A DNA stretch of 64,000 nucleotides from Mesocentrotus franciscanus (Eukaryota; Echinodermata; Echinoidea; Camarodonta; Strongylocentrotidae), in contig CP137680.1 of NCBI GenBank assembly GCA_037976565.1, positions 13,534,733-13,598,732 of the forward strand. Direction: 5' to 3'. A model generated the notes under the pieces. That model was given only the letters and a program-made list of their open reading frames with translations. It did no database searches and had not been told where the DNA came from. Position numbers and translations under genes: made by a program. Positions within the stretch are counted from its first letter, which is position 1. Every line of letters starts with the position of its first letter. Of this stretch, positions 11,219-21,398 are shown one piece after another.

Positions 11219-11756
11219 AGGGGAATTCCAGCCTGATATTAAGTTGGTTTAAATGAAAGCAGAAAATGAAAGAAACAAATTAGTGTAAGTTTGAGCAAAA
11301 TCCGATTAGAAATAGGGAAGTTATGTATTTTTGAAGCTGTCTTCAGTGAAACACAAATTGGAAACACTGTGACGTATCATGCGAGCTCCTCTCCAATTTG
11401 CTCTTTACAGAAAATTCCATAAACTTTCATTTTCTTAGTTACTGATGACAGGGTATAAATTTGTTTCATATAGGGTTGTATAAAAAAAATATTTGCAATA
11501 ATTGTATATAGGATTGAAAAGTATTCAAAAGTATTGTTTTTTAAAAGTTTTTTGGTACTGTACAGGACAAAATTAATGGGAGGGGAGCTCGCAAGATACG
11601 TCACAGAGTTGCCAATTTGTGTTTGATTGATTGCATCTTCAAAAATTCATATCTTTCTTATTTGTTATCGGTTTTTGCTCCAACTTTCACTGACCTGTTT
11701 CTCTAATTCTTCTGCTTCTATTAAAACCAACTTAATATCAGGGTTGACTTCCCCTT
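11219..11756. mobile_element. Foldback MITE flanked by TTAA
   Basis: The left end AGGGGAATTCCAGCC and right end GGGTTGACTTCCCCTT are imperfect inverted repeats. Complementarity continues inward for about 180 bp per arm (GATATTAAGTTGG; CACAAATTGG...TGTGACGTATC; GCGAGCTCC). TTAA lies at 11215-11218 and 11757-11760, a piggyBac-type target signature. There is no coding capacity. Confidence 0.75.
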
Positions 11757-11808
11757 TTAAAGAGAACGATAATGGCATATTATAGTATGTTTTCATGTAT
11801 GTTTTGGC

Positions 11809-12008
11809 CATGACCTGCTTTCTATGTCCCCCCACCCCCCACACACACACCCACTTCATTTCGACAGGACTGTATTTGCAAGTTGAAAATGCAGTCCACA
11901 AAGCAGGCCTAATAATCATAATTATGCGTGTTCATGATGGTAAGGAATTCTGTTCAAGTTTCCTCCTAAAAAAAAAAATCATGATTATAAAAATGATAAA
12001 TATCTATT
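11809..12008. repeat. Duplicated ~200-bp segment, copy 2
   Basis: Partner of 9993-10200, same orientation, about 1.8 kb away. It begins about 50 bp after the right end of the TTAA-flanked MITE, which is absent beside copy 1. Confidence 0.75.
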
Positions 12009-13194
12009 ACAGTAATAGTTTGTAATTCAGTGCCTCGTATAAAGGTCACCATCGCCAGTGCCCGGGAAAGGAGGAGAGGGGGGGGGGTGCTTTTTCGAAA
12101 GTCAGATACTACATTTAAAAAATGAACTGGCGGCAGAAATAGCAAATGATTTATTTCACTCAATTTTTGCAGTGAATAATTTGTGTAAAATAATGTCTAA
12201 TATATAAGAAAATTTGACAGTATTTCCTTTTTACCATGGAGATGTCCGATGATCGAGTGCCGACTCCATCATGACATCATGTAAAGATAGATGGAAAGCA
12301 TACGTTCAAGGTAAAATCAGATTTCCTCCCTATCTAAAAAATGGACTATTCAGGAGCTGGGAGTGCATGGGATAGATAGCGACTTCGCACAGTCATCCCG
12401 ACTTTGAACTGTGACACAGAATTGTGGGATGTAAAAAGTTCGTTCGACTGTGCAGATGTATACACAAAATATCACTGCTTTCAATATTATGTTTGCTAAT
12501 AATGGGCATTGGCCGTGGGAAAGAAAGAATTCGAGCCCTGCCAATTTGACAACGGTTAGTCGAAAATGGTAAATGATTATTTCGACGCTGTCTCTCAGTT
12601 TCAAAATTGGGGTGAAAAAGGCAGGTGGCAATCTGTATGTCTTACTCTGATTGCGTCAACCGGATACGAAATGAGTTTTACCCTGAATATAATAATGACC
12701 TATTCCAGTGTTGCAATCCGGAAATTGTCAGAAATCGTGTTGGCTTCCTCAGCCCGGCAACTCTGGAAGTTACGACAAAAGAAAAGAAAGGCAAAGCGGA
12801 AGAGGCCTTTGGAATGCGAAGTTTGGAATTCGAGGCACAAAAGAGAGCATTATTTTGTTGACATAAAGGTTACCTGGTAAATATAGTGAGAGCAAGGACG
12901 GAACGGGTCATCGGAAAACGGGGCTATTTTAGGAGCTTGTATTGATGGAATGTTGAGATCACCTTCAGTGTAATAGTCGAGTTTAAACGTTTCCCATCGC
13001 CGCGCTAAACATGTAAAAGGCCTTTAATTATAAAAGAGACCGATATGAAAATGCACTTGACAGCAGTATGAAAATTTTGGAGTAAAGAAATCTATGCAGA
13101 CACCAATCTTTATCACATTGGAGGATCACAAATATCGGCAGATCCAGAATATTTCCTGCGGAGAGGGCAGAGGTCCGACATTGCAATTCAATTC
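12009..13194. other. Gene-free stretch
   Basis: Two overlapping ORFs at 12566-12880 (104 and 78 codons, different frames) are basic and Lys/Glu-rich at the end. They lack recognisable domains or convincing splice sites, so no gene is called. Confidence 0.4.
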
Positions 13195-13450
13195 AAATCA
13201 AATAATTTTATTTCCATAACTCAATCAAAACATGAACAAAATGCTGTCATAAAAGGAACATAAAAATGACATTTGCAATATAACATATAAAATGGAACTT
13301 GTTTGTTATTATAATACAATGTTAAATGTCGATAATCGATCAAAGCATTTTAGGAAAATACATAAGCATCATAAATTAAGTCGAATTTCAATGGAAAAGA
13401 GAAATCCACAAAAAAGCAGCTAGAGCTGATGTTTGTCTGCATTATACCCA
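13195..13450 (-). repeat. LINE 3'-end fragment (minus strand)
   Basis: Opens with ATTCAATTCAAATCAAATAATTTTATTT, the reverse complement of a LINE 3' end with a simple-repeat tail. It continues to a CCACAAAAAAGCAG...TTTGTCTG segment (13407-13440) resembling the stem-loop regions at 5305-5342 and 26952-26996. No RT coding sequence is retained. Confidence 0.5.
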
Positions 13451-13790
13451 AAAAGGGAAGAAAGAAAGAAATAGGAGTCTAAAAGGAAAAAGAAAAGGAA
13501 AGGAAAAAAGAAAGAAGAAAAAAACCTAATCCATACGTTTTATGTTTGTTCATAATTACATTTGCAAAAATAAACAAAAAATACACACATGCACTGATCG
13601 GAAGTATGAGTATTCACAGGCATGAGAAAAACACGGTATAATTATAAAGCAGTGCATGTGGGGATAGAGGACTAGCCTATGCTCCAGCACCCACGAGCGG
13701 TCGAGGACTCCATAATTTTATTAATTAAAAAAAAGTTGAATAATTTTGGTGCTTGGTTGTAACATGGACCTTCGTATAATAGGTCCAGTG
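13451..13790. other. Gene-free stretch, A/G-rich then AT-rich
   Basis: A purine-rich tract at about 13455-13530 and ordinary AT-rich sequence. An 11-base TCGAGGACTCC at 13701-13711 pairs with GGAGTCCTCGA at 14104-14114, possibly an outer element around the MITE that follows. Confidence 0.4.
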
Positions 13791-14086
13791 GGGTGTTTCA
13801 CAAAGACTAAGCTCGACTTTAAGTTGGACTTAACTATGGCAGGCCGTTCACCACTGTTTGCTCTCATCATTATGATCTTTAGATAATATTTTTTCCTTCA
13901 ATGATGAATTATCAAAAACTGTCAATTCTGTAGATTTGTGACCATGATTTGTACGTCCATTGAGAGACAAATGCCCTACAAATGGGTAAAAATGCCAGTA
14001 AACGATGAGAGCAAACAGTGGCATGAATGGCCTGCCATATTTAAGTCCAACTTAAAGTCGATCTTAGTCTTTGTGAAACACTCCCC
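13791..14086. mobile_element. Palindromic MITE, family 2, copy A
   Basis: Begins GGGTGTTTCACAAAGACTAAG and ends CTTAGTCTTTGTGAAACACTCCCC. Long inverted repeats continue through a GACTTTAAGTTGGACTTAA block and GGCAGGCC/GGCCTGCC. The same family occurs at 29138-29453 and 56947-57240. No transposase is encoded and no clear target duplication is seen. Confidence 0.8.
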
Positions 14087-14308
14087 ATGTCTGTAATATG
14101 GACGGAGTCCTCGACAGCACCTGGGTAACAAAGCAGAGATTATGCATGTAAATATCTGACAAGCCAACTCATGTAAAAGGGGCACTCTATTAAGGCGCCA
14201 AAATGGGCTGAACTAAATCTATGCATGCCAGTGATAAGTATTAATTAAACTAGGAATATGCGTGACCTAAGTATTGATATTATTTTTATTATCATTGGTA
14301 CTGACTAG

Positions 14309-14322
14309 AAGTAGTAGTAGCC

Positions 14323-14357
<35 letters not shown>

Positions 14358-14379
14358 TATAGTAGTAGCAGTATTAGTA

Positions 14380-14433
<54 letters not shown>

Positions 14434-14450
14434 CAGTAGTAGTAGTAGTA

Positions 14451-14528
<78 letters not shown>

Positions 14529-14560
14529 TGGTAGCAGTAGTAGTAGTAGTAGTAGTAATA
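14309..14560. repeat. (TAG)n microsatellite with AGC insert
   Basis: Nearly continuous TAG triplets with an internal run of about ten AGC triplets at 14482-14512. The low-complexity ORFs read through it are artefacts. Confidence 0.95.
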
Positions 14561-15606
14561 TAGTTGTTGATCAAGTATTTTTTTTTTTTTGGTAGTAGGA
14601 GTAGTAGAAGTACAAGTATTATTATTAGGAGTAGTAGTATTATCATTATTATTAATATTATTCCCTTTTTTCCTTCTCCTCCACCGTTTTTCTTCCCATT
14701 TTTCTTATTCTTCTCATTCCTCCTCCTCCCTTCCTTCTTCTTCATATTTCATCCCGTCTTCTTTCCCTATTAATATTATGAGTTTTATGCTGGGGCTTTT
14801 TGCCATGCATTGTTGTCTTGTCAGCTTCCAATGCCATAGCTCTCTCTCTCTCTCTCTTTCATATTGTCGTTTTCTTCCCTCCCTCCCCCACCTGGTCCCC
14901 TCCCCCTCACCCCCTCACCCCTCCCCTCCCCCTCCCCCAACGTCTTAATTCCATGTTTAAACCATGCATTATCTCTATTCACTGTGTTAATTGCTTACCC
15001 CTCGAAACACATTTTAACAATAAATAACCGCGGACGGATCGAAAATGTTCTGAAAGCTCATAAAAATAATTGAAGACATGCCAATAAATTATTCACGCAC
15101 CATCACAGGGAAAGTACCAGAGAACTCCCGAGACAAGACGCCTATAATAATGATAATAACTTCGATTAACGCATTATGATTGTGATGCAGATGCTACTCA
15201 CATAATTTTGCACGAAACGAAAGTAACTTTCGTCGGTGTCAAATGCTGGTGTGATTCTAATAAGGATGATGATATCAACAACAAGAACAGGAACAACAGC
15301 AATAATATTATTCTCATAATTATCATTATCATTATTATTATTATTATTGCCATCATCATCATCGTCATCATCATCATTATAATTATCAAAATGAAAAGAC
15401 GAAGAAGCAGTAGAAGTCGATGAAGAAGTTAAAGAAGAACAAGAAGAAGAAGGTAAAGAAGAAGGAGGAGGAGGAGGAGAAGGAGAAGGATAAACAGAAG
15501 GCGAAAAGGAACAACAACAAGATGTTCTTACATTCTCCCCAATCCCTTTCAATCTTATGAATATCCCGTCTTTAGCTTGACTAACATGATAATATAATTT
15601 TAAGGC
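14561..15606. other. Low-complexity pyrimidine/triplet-rich region
   Basis: TCC/TTC-rich at 14660-14760, CT at 14840-14860, CCCCT-rich at 14875-14940, (ATT/ATC)n at 15312-15386 and (GAA/GGA)n at 15418-15490. No gene is supported; all ORFs here are compositional. Confidence 0.8.
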
Positions 15607-15700
15607 GCACAGTCCTACCGGGCACCAATAATATTTACCTCATCGGGGTGGAGAGTGGCAAAATAATGTAGATAAGTGTCTTGACAAACTTTGTAGTAAC
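15607..15700 (-). repeat. SINE-like body fragment
   Basis: Shares the GGGTGGAGAGTGGCAAA segment and following GTCTTGA with the SINE-like unit at 9503-9690. The tRNA-like head is not recognisable here. Confidence 0.45.
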
Positions 15701-17077
15701 GTGAGAAATACATGACTTGTGCTCCATAATTATGTTCACAGTCCGGTGAATTATCCTTTAAACCATGATGACCCTTCAACAAATGTATATTCAGATTGTA
15801 TGCATGCATAAATAGGCCTTCGACTATTACGAGGCAGGAGGCGAGGGGGTGGGGGCTGCAACCCCCTTCCCCGAGGATTTTCAAAGATCCGATATTCGGG
15901 TCACTATATTTCCCTTATACTCGGAGCGAGGTGCCCGAATGTGAAGTATATAGGATATCCAAATTCAAACAGTAAAAAGGGAAGAAAAAAAATATCGGAC
16001 CTGCATAAGGCTTTATGTTGATCACTGTTGATATTGGGCCAAACAAAAGGCGTCTGCTAATTCTAACCCACCCCCCTCCCTCACGAAAATGTGCCCATAC
16101 GCCTATGCATACTAATTCTACGACAATTCTAACACTCCAGAGGTTTACCTGACATAACAACACTTAACATGCAATCTGTATTGTGACAATTCCTCATAAA
16201 AGGTCAATTGCATTAGTCTGTTGCTGTTGGTAGCTAAAACTTTTGGAGAGGAAGCGTTTATTAATTTGAACACACTCTCTTGAAGAATAAATTGTATTCA
16301 AATTCAAGAGTGACAAAAAGTAAAGAATACATAAAAGATAAACAATCGAAACGTGGAATGCACAATCGTCATAATCGTTATAAATGAAGATCATAATACA
16401 ATCAAATCATGATGATGATGAAGATGATGACAACTATGGTATCGTTGGTATTGATGACGATTAATATTCTGATATTATTAATCTAATAGTAATGATAGTG
16501 AATAATATCAATGATAATACTAATAATGATAATAATAACAATAATAATAATAGTGATGATAATAAGGACGAAAGCAGTCAAAATGATGATCATGACGATG
16601 ATTAACAAGGTTTATACTCAGCAACGCTTTTATTAAAAATATCAGAATTTCTTCAGCCAGTTGTAGGAAGTTCAAAGGAAATATAAGACATGATGGTTTG
16701 GACTTGGAGTAAGATAATATTCGGAGAATATATTAACTCGGAACGTTGTCACATGCATCCCCTTTGCTCATCTGAAGGAGGACGCCCTCTGTTCTATTTT
16801 TATAACCTGGGAAAACCCGAACCTTACTCGAAACATATAGAATCAATAAATCGTGCCGTGTGCAAAAGTTTGAAGACAAAACAAAACAAAACCCAATAAT
16901 ATACATAAGTGTGGGTGGGTGTGTTTTAGTATTCAGCACCATGTGATTTCTGTTTAGTCATTTTGAAAGCCATGCAGGAGTATGGATACAAAATTCACAT
17001 TTCTTCGTTTTTTATATAGGCCCTATAAATATACCTCGACTTTTGCATTCCCTTTTTCTAGTTTGTTTACACACCTG
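15701..17077. other. Gene-free stretch with GAT/AAT microsatellite
   Basis: A (GAT/AAT)-rich tract occupies about 16406-16605. ORFs of 63-89 codons on both strands have no features of genes. Confidence 0.5.
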
Positions 17078-17207
17078 GGCCCCGTCTTACAAAGAGTTGA
17101 TATCAATCGCAACTATGTACATAAGAGATAGGAGACTGCAAACTTGCGATTGATTGGAGGACTTACGATTGATTTGGATCAATCGTGATTCTTTGTAAGA
17201 CGGGGCC
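17078..17207. mobile_element. Palindromic MITE, family 3
   Basis: Starts GGCCCCGTCTTACAAAGAG and ends CTTTGTAAGACGGGGCC, with inner GATTGATT/AATCAATC complementarity. A one-ended relative lies at 19122-19170. Confidence 0.75.
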
Positions 17208-19121
17208 GCGGCCCTGATGGAGAATGTGTTGAATTATTCTTCTTGTGCATGCAGTACGTACAGAGGTGTAGACCAGGATGAGAGAGAGAGAGAGAGAGAG
17301 AAAAAAAGATAGGGGGTGGGTAAAGGAAGGAGAGGGAAGGCAAAGAGATTGAAAGGGGAATAATGTATACGGTAAAATATTTTTTAAAAGAGGAATTGAG
17401 TTGGGAAAAAAATTGACATAAAATTCATCCTATACCCATACTGCCATAGTGAAACCGTTTTTATTGCATGTATAGTATAGTATAGCCTACTAATTGTGTG
17501 TTAGTCATAATACATAATAACAACCATCATAGGCATACGAAAGAACCCCACTAATCAATCTAATACGTCACATTTGGTTGAAAGGGTGTAAATTTCAATA
17601 ACGCCCAGTAATATTTGCGAGTCTTAAATACTTTTCGTTGAATCGGTGGCATTCTATCTGCTATCCTAACTTCATGTAAGCTATAAAGTTAAAAGAGAGA
17701 GAGAGAGAGAAAAGGAAATACAACTACATGAGAACTACAATGATGCAATTTTCTCAGACACCGAAAGAAAAGAGTGAAGATTGTATAATATATTACAACT
17801 GTATATCTTAGTGGTAGAATAGCAAAGCGATCCAGACCGGATAGTCTTGTAAAATGTTCTGTTTCTTTTAAACAATGTTATCTTCTTTGTGCACACCAAT
17901 GTGTAATACATTGTGTAATGATTGTAATCATCTTGTAAACATGATTTCTTTTGTTTGTACTCTCATTAGCCGAGAGGGGGTGGATATACTCACTACTTAT
18001 TACAGGAGAATAGAACATCTCTCACATCCTGATGAACTCTCCCTAGATTTCTGAGCGGCAGATTCACAAACAACACGGTTCTTCATTTGCACCCATCTAG
18101 TTGCTATGCGACATGGCTCATTATGAGTAGACAGACTTAATCTATGCACAACTTGACATTTCAGACGCCCAATGCAACGTACAGAGCGTATACCTAAAAT
18201 GCGGGGGTTGCATGCGAGAGCCCTCGATCGCTCATGAATAATTAATTTTGAAGCGCGCGAGCGAATGTAACATGGCGTGTTTGCTTCCGGAATCACATAA
18301 TTTCTTATCGGATTGCGAGCGGGTGAAGGAAACGATGATGTAATCATTCATTTGGGCGGTATCTATCTCATGAGAATGGAAATGATCTCTCAGCTTCGAT
18401 AACGAAGACTAAAGGGAGAGGGGCAAATCACCGTAACGTATATAGAAACAAAAGTAATGAATAAATAAATGAATAAATGAATAAACAAATAGATAAGTTC
18501 TCAACGTTGGTAATCATTATCATCAGAGAAGAATATATAACCCCAAAGTTTGATCGTTATATAAATTCATTAGTTGATAAGGTTTCCATACAATTTGTTT
18601 TCGTTCAAGTTTTCAAATTATCATATTTTCAAGTTAGAATGATTCATCTGTTGTAACCGAATCCAAGAACGACTTGACAGCAGGGCCGTAGCCAGAGTTT
18701 GATGTTTGGGGGGCACATACATGTAATTGATCGACGTCTTGGGGAGGGGTCTATGAGGATGAATGTGTGATCTTGGAAATTTTTGGCATTTAAAAGCCTC
18801 TTGACTTAGTATAATTAAATTCTAATACCGGCTTATTTTGGTTGGAATGATTTCCATCAGAGAATTAACCTGTCTTGCCATATTCAAAATACCCGCTACT
18901 TCTTCCCTTTAATTTAGTAACATAATGTGATTTACCAATTTTGTAAGCCTTTGTATTTTGTTTCACTTTACATTCCGTGAGTTTTGTAAGGGTTGTGATA
19001 CTTTTTATTTTTTTGGTGCTCCTAATAATTATTAATCGATATTGTATTATTAAACAATGATTTTTAAACTTCTGGTAAATCATTTTGATCCACATTAATA
19101 AAAAAGAAATCTTATACTTGT
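17208..19121. other. Gene-free stretch; small (GA)n tracts and a GC-richer island
   Basis: (GA)n at 17279-17301 and 17695-17710. A GC-richer, non-repetitive block at about 18010-18350, rich in GCGAGCG-type and CGATCG sequence, stands out about 3 kb upstream of TFAP4 and could be regulatory, but nothing proves it. A CAGGGCCGTAGCCAGAG end resembling a hAT-like terminus lies near 18682. Confidence 0.35.
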
Positions 19122-19170
19122 GGGCCCCGACTTATAAAGAGTTGCGATTGATTTGAATCAATCGCAACTT
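19122..19170. repeat. Truncated copy of family 3 MITE
   Basis: GGGCCCCGACTTATAAAGAG resembles the left end at 17078. It is followed by the small palindrome TTGCGATTGATT...AATCAATCGCAA (19142-19169). The opposite end is missing. Confidence 0.6.
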
Positions 19171-19397
19171 GAAATGAATAACAACTCCTATGCTCCTAGC
19201 TCGCAAAACCTAGGTGGAGAAAGAGACGATTAAAACAATAAAAGACCAGTAGTCCCCGCTTTGAACTGGTATTAAGTCGGACTGCAGGGCACCCAAGGTG
19301 ACAAGTGAAGGGGCTGATGCCGACTGCCTACCCGCACCCCCCCCCCCCCAATGAATAAAAACCCTCCCCCTGCGATAAATGTAGGCCTACATAATTA

Positions 19398-20113
<716 letters not shown>

Positions 20114-20872
20114 TAGCAAAAGGAAGAGAAGAAAGAGGAGGAAGACTAGGAAGAGAAGGAGGAGAAGGGTACTGTAAACAAAATGAGGGTTAACTTTTTC
20201 CCTCGATGTCCTGCCTTCTAGAAAATCAAATGTCATGCTTTGCTTCTTGTGTTGTTATTTCAACGTTGTTTTTGTTATTGTCATTTCTGTTATTTATGCC
20301 AAATATCATTGGTGAACACGTTTGTTCCACACAGTATTTTTTCTCCAACACGCATCCCCCCTTCCCACCCTCGGCAATCTGTTTTGTTTTTTTGCTTTTT
20401 TAAAGGAAGAACAACAAGAAGAAAGAAAGAAAGAAGAAAAAAAGAAAAAGAAGATGTTACTACTAGTTTGTAGTAAATTCACACACGACTTGAAGCGGGC
20501 AAGGATACCCGCCCTACTCACTGACCAATCAAAACCTCTCAGGAAAGACCGTCAATGGCGCAAGAGCTAAATATATCAATGATTGACACGAGATCGGTTT
20601 CTCGAAGCGCGATTGGCTATGGATGCATACCATTGACGAAAACCTCGCCTACTAAGGGTTAGGAGAATTGCACATTTCCTGATATAAATATTGTCTTTGA
20701 ATCAAAGCTACTGGTATATTTTAAAGAAAACAAATAACGACAGTGATAAAAACATTCATATAAGTACATTTTTCTTCAGTTTTGACATTTATTAGCGAAC
20801 TAATCGTTTCTGGATTATTTTTATACTTCTAGTAATGTACGTTCTTGTCTAGCTACGGTAAAGAATTTCACG

Positions 20873-20922
20873 CAGCTGTTGACACATTTACAAAACGCTC
20901 GCGCCATGCCAACTGTCAGCTG
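20873..20922. promoter_or_regulatory. Two CAGCTG E-boxes upstream of TFAP4
   Basis: CAGCTG at 20873-20878 and 20917-20922. CAGCTG is the core site of AP-4 itself and of other class I/II bHLH dimers (family knowledge). Occupancy is inferred only. Confidence 0.55.
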
Positions 20923-21161
20923 ATTACCGTCCGGATAGCAGCAATACTATCAAATATTCGTGGGCAGATAACATAGAGCAATGTTTATTCTTATAACATT
21001 TTATTAGCACGTTATCTAAAGTAATTGCAAACATGATTCAAAAGAAAAATGATTTTGAAAAATACTGATGATAGAAACTGGGCATTATATCAATCCTAAC
21101 GTATTTTAACGTATTTGTTTTGGTTTGCGGATGGATTTTTACTATAAGGTTGACATACTCG

Positions 21162-21183
21162 CAGCTGACTCTGTGACCAGCTG
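21162..21183. promoter_or_regulatory. Paired CAGCTG E-boxes in TFAP4 5' region
   Basis: CAGCTG at 21162-21167 and 21178-21183, start to start 16 bp, about 130-150 bp before the ATG. The close pairing resembles the pair at 21638-21656 (13 bp apart). Confidence 0.58.
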
Positions 21184-21312
21184 TTTCCCGCCACAATACC
21201 ACACATTCACGTTGTACACTTTTTGACCACGCAGCGTTTGTTGTGAAAATTCTGAAAGAAAAAACATCATTTTGCAATTTTCTTTCATTTCGAAGAGTTA
21301 CGCTCCTGCAAC

Positions 21313-21398
21313 ATGGCATTCTATGCATTGAAATCGGAGAAAGATACAATTGGTGGATCCATGCGAGTTCCCAGCGACATGATAAGTCCGAGTGGAAG
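21313..21398 (+). CDS. TFAP4: TFAP4 coding exon 1
   Basis: Encodes residues 1-28 plus two bases of codon 29. Begins MAFYALKSEKDTIGG and ends AAG|GTGAGT, a consensus donor. The start has A at -3 and G at +4. Confidence 0.88.

Larger units (their letters stand above)
20500..21312 (+). promoter_or_regulatory. TFAP4: TFAP4 promoter / 5' UTR region
   Basis: Non-repetitive, GC-richer sequence directly before the first coding exon. It holds a CCAAT box (20525-20529), an inverted one (ATTGG, 20612-20616) and four CAGCTG E-boxes (20873, 20917, 21162, 21178). No TATA box at a convincing distance is seen. The transcription start is not determinable; the 5' UTR probably lies within about 21000-21312, and additional 5' non-coding exons cannot be excluded. 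Confidence 0.6.

Noticed and set aside
12566..12880. Overlapping 104- and 78-codon ORFs
   Set aside because: No family motif, no bounding splice sites, and the two frames compete without one being favoured.
13701..14114. Outer inverted-repeat element around family 2 copy A
   Set aside because: Only 11 bases (TCGAGGACTCC) pair convincingly; too short to call a nested element.
14374..14948. Leu/Thr/Ala-rich and Ser/Phe-rich ORFs of 69-123 codons
   Set aside because: Artefacts of (TAG)n, (AGC)n and CT-rich tracts.
15166..15552. Asp/Asn-rich 128-codon ORF
   Set aside because: Produced by ATT/ATC and GAA triplet repeats; no domain.
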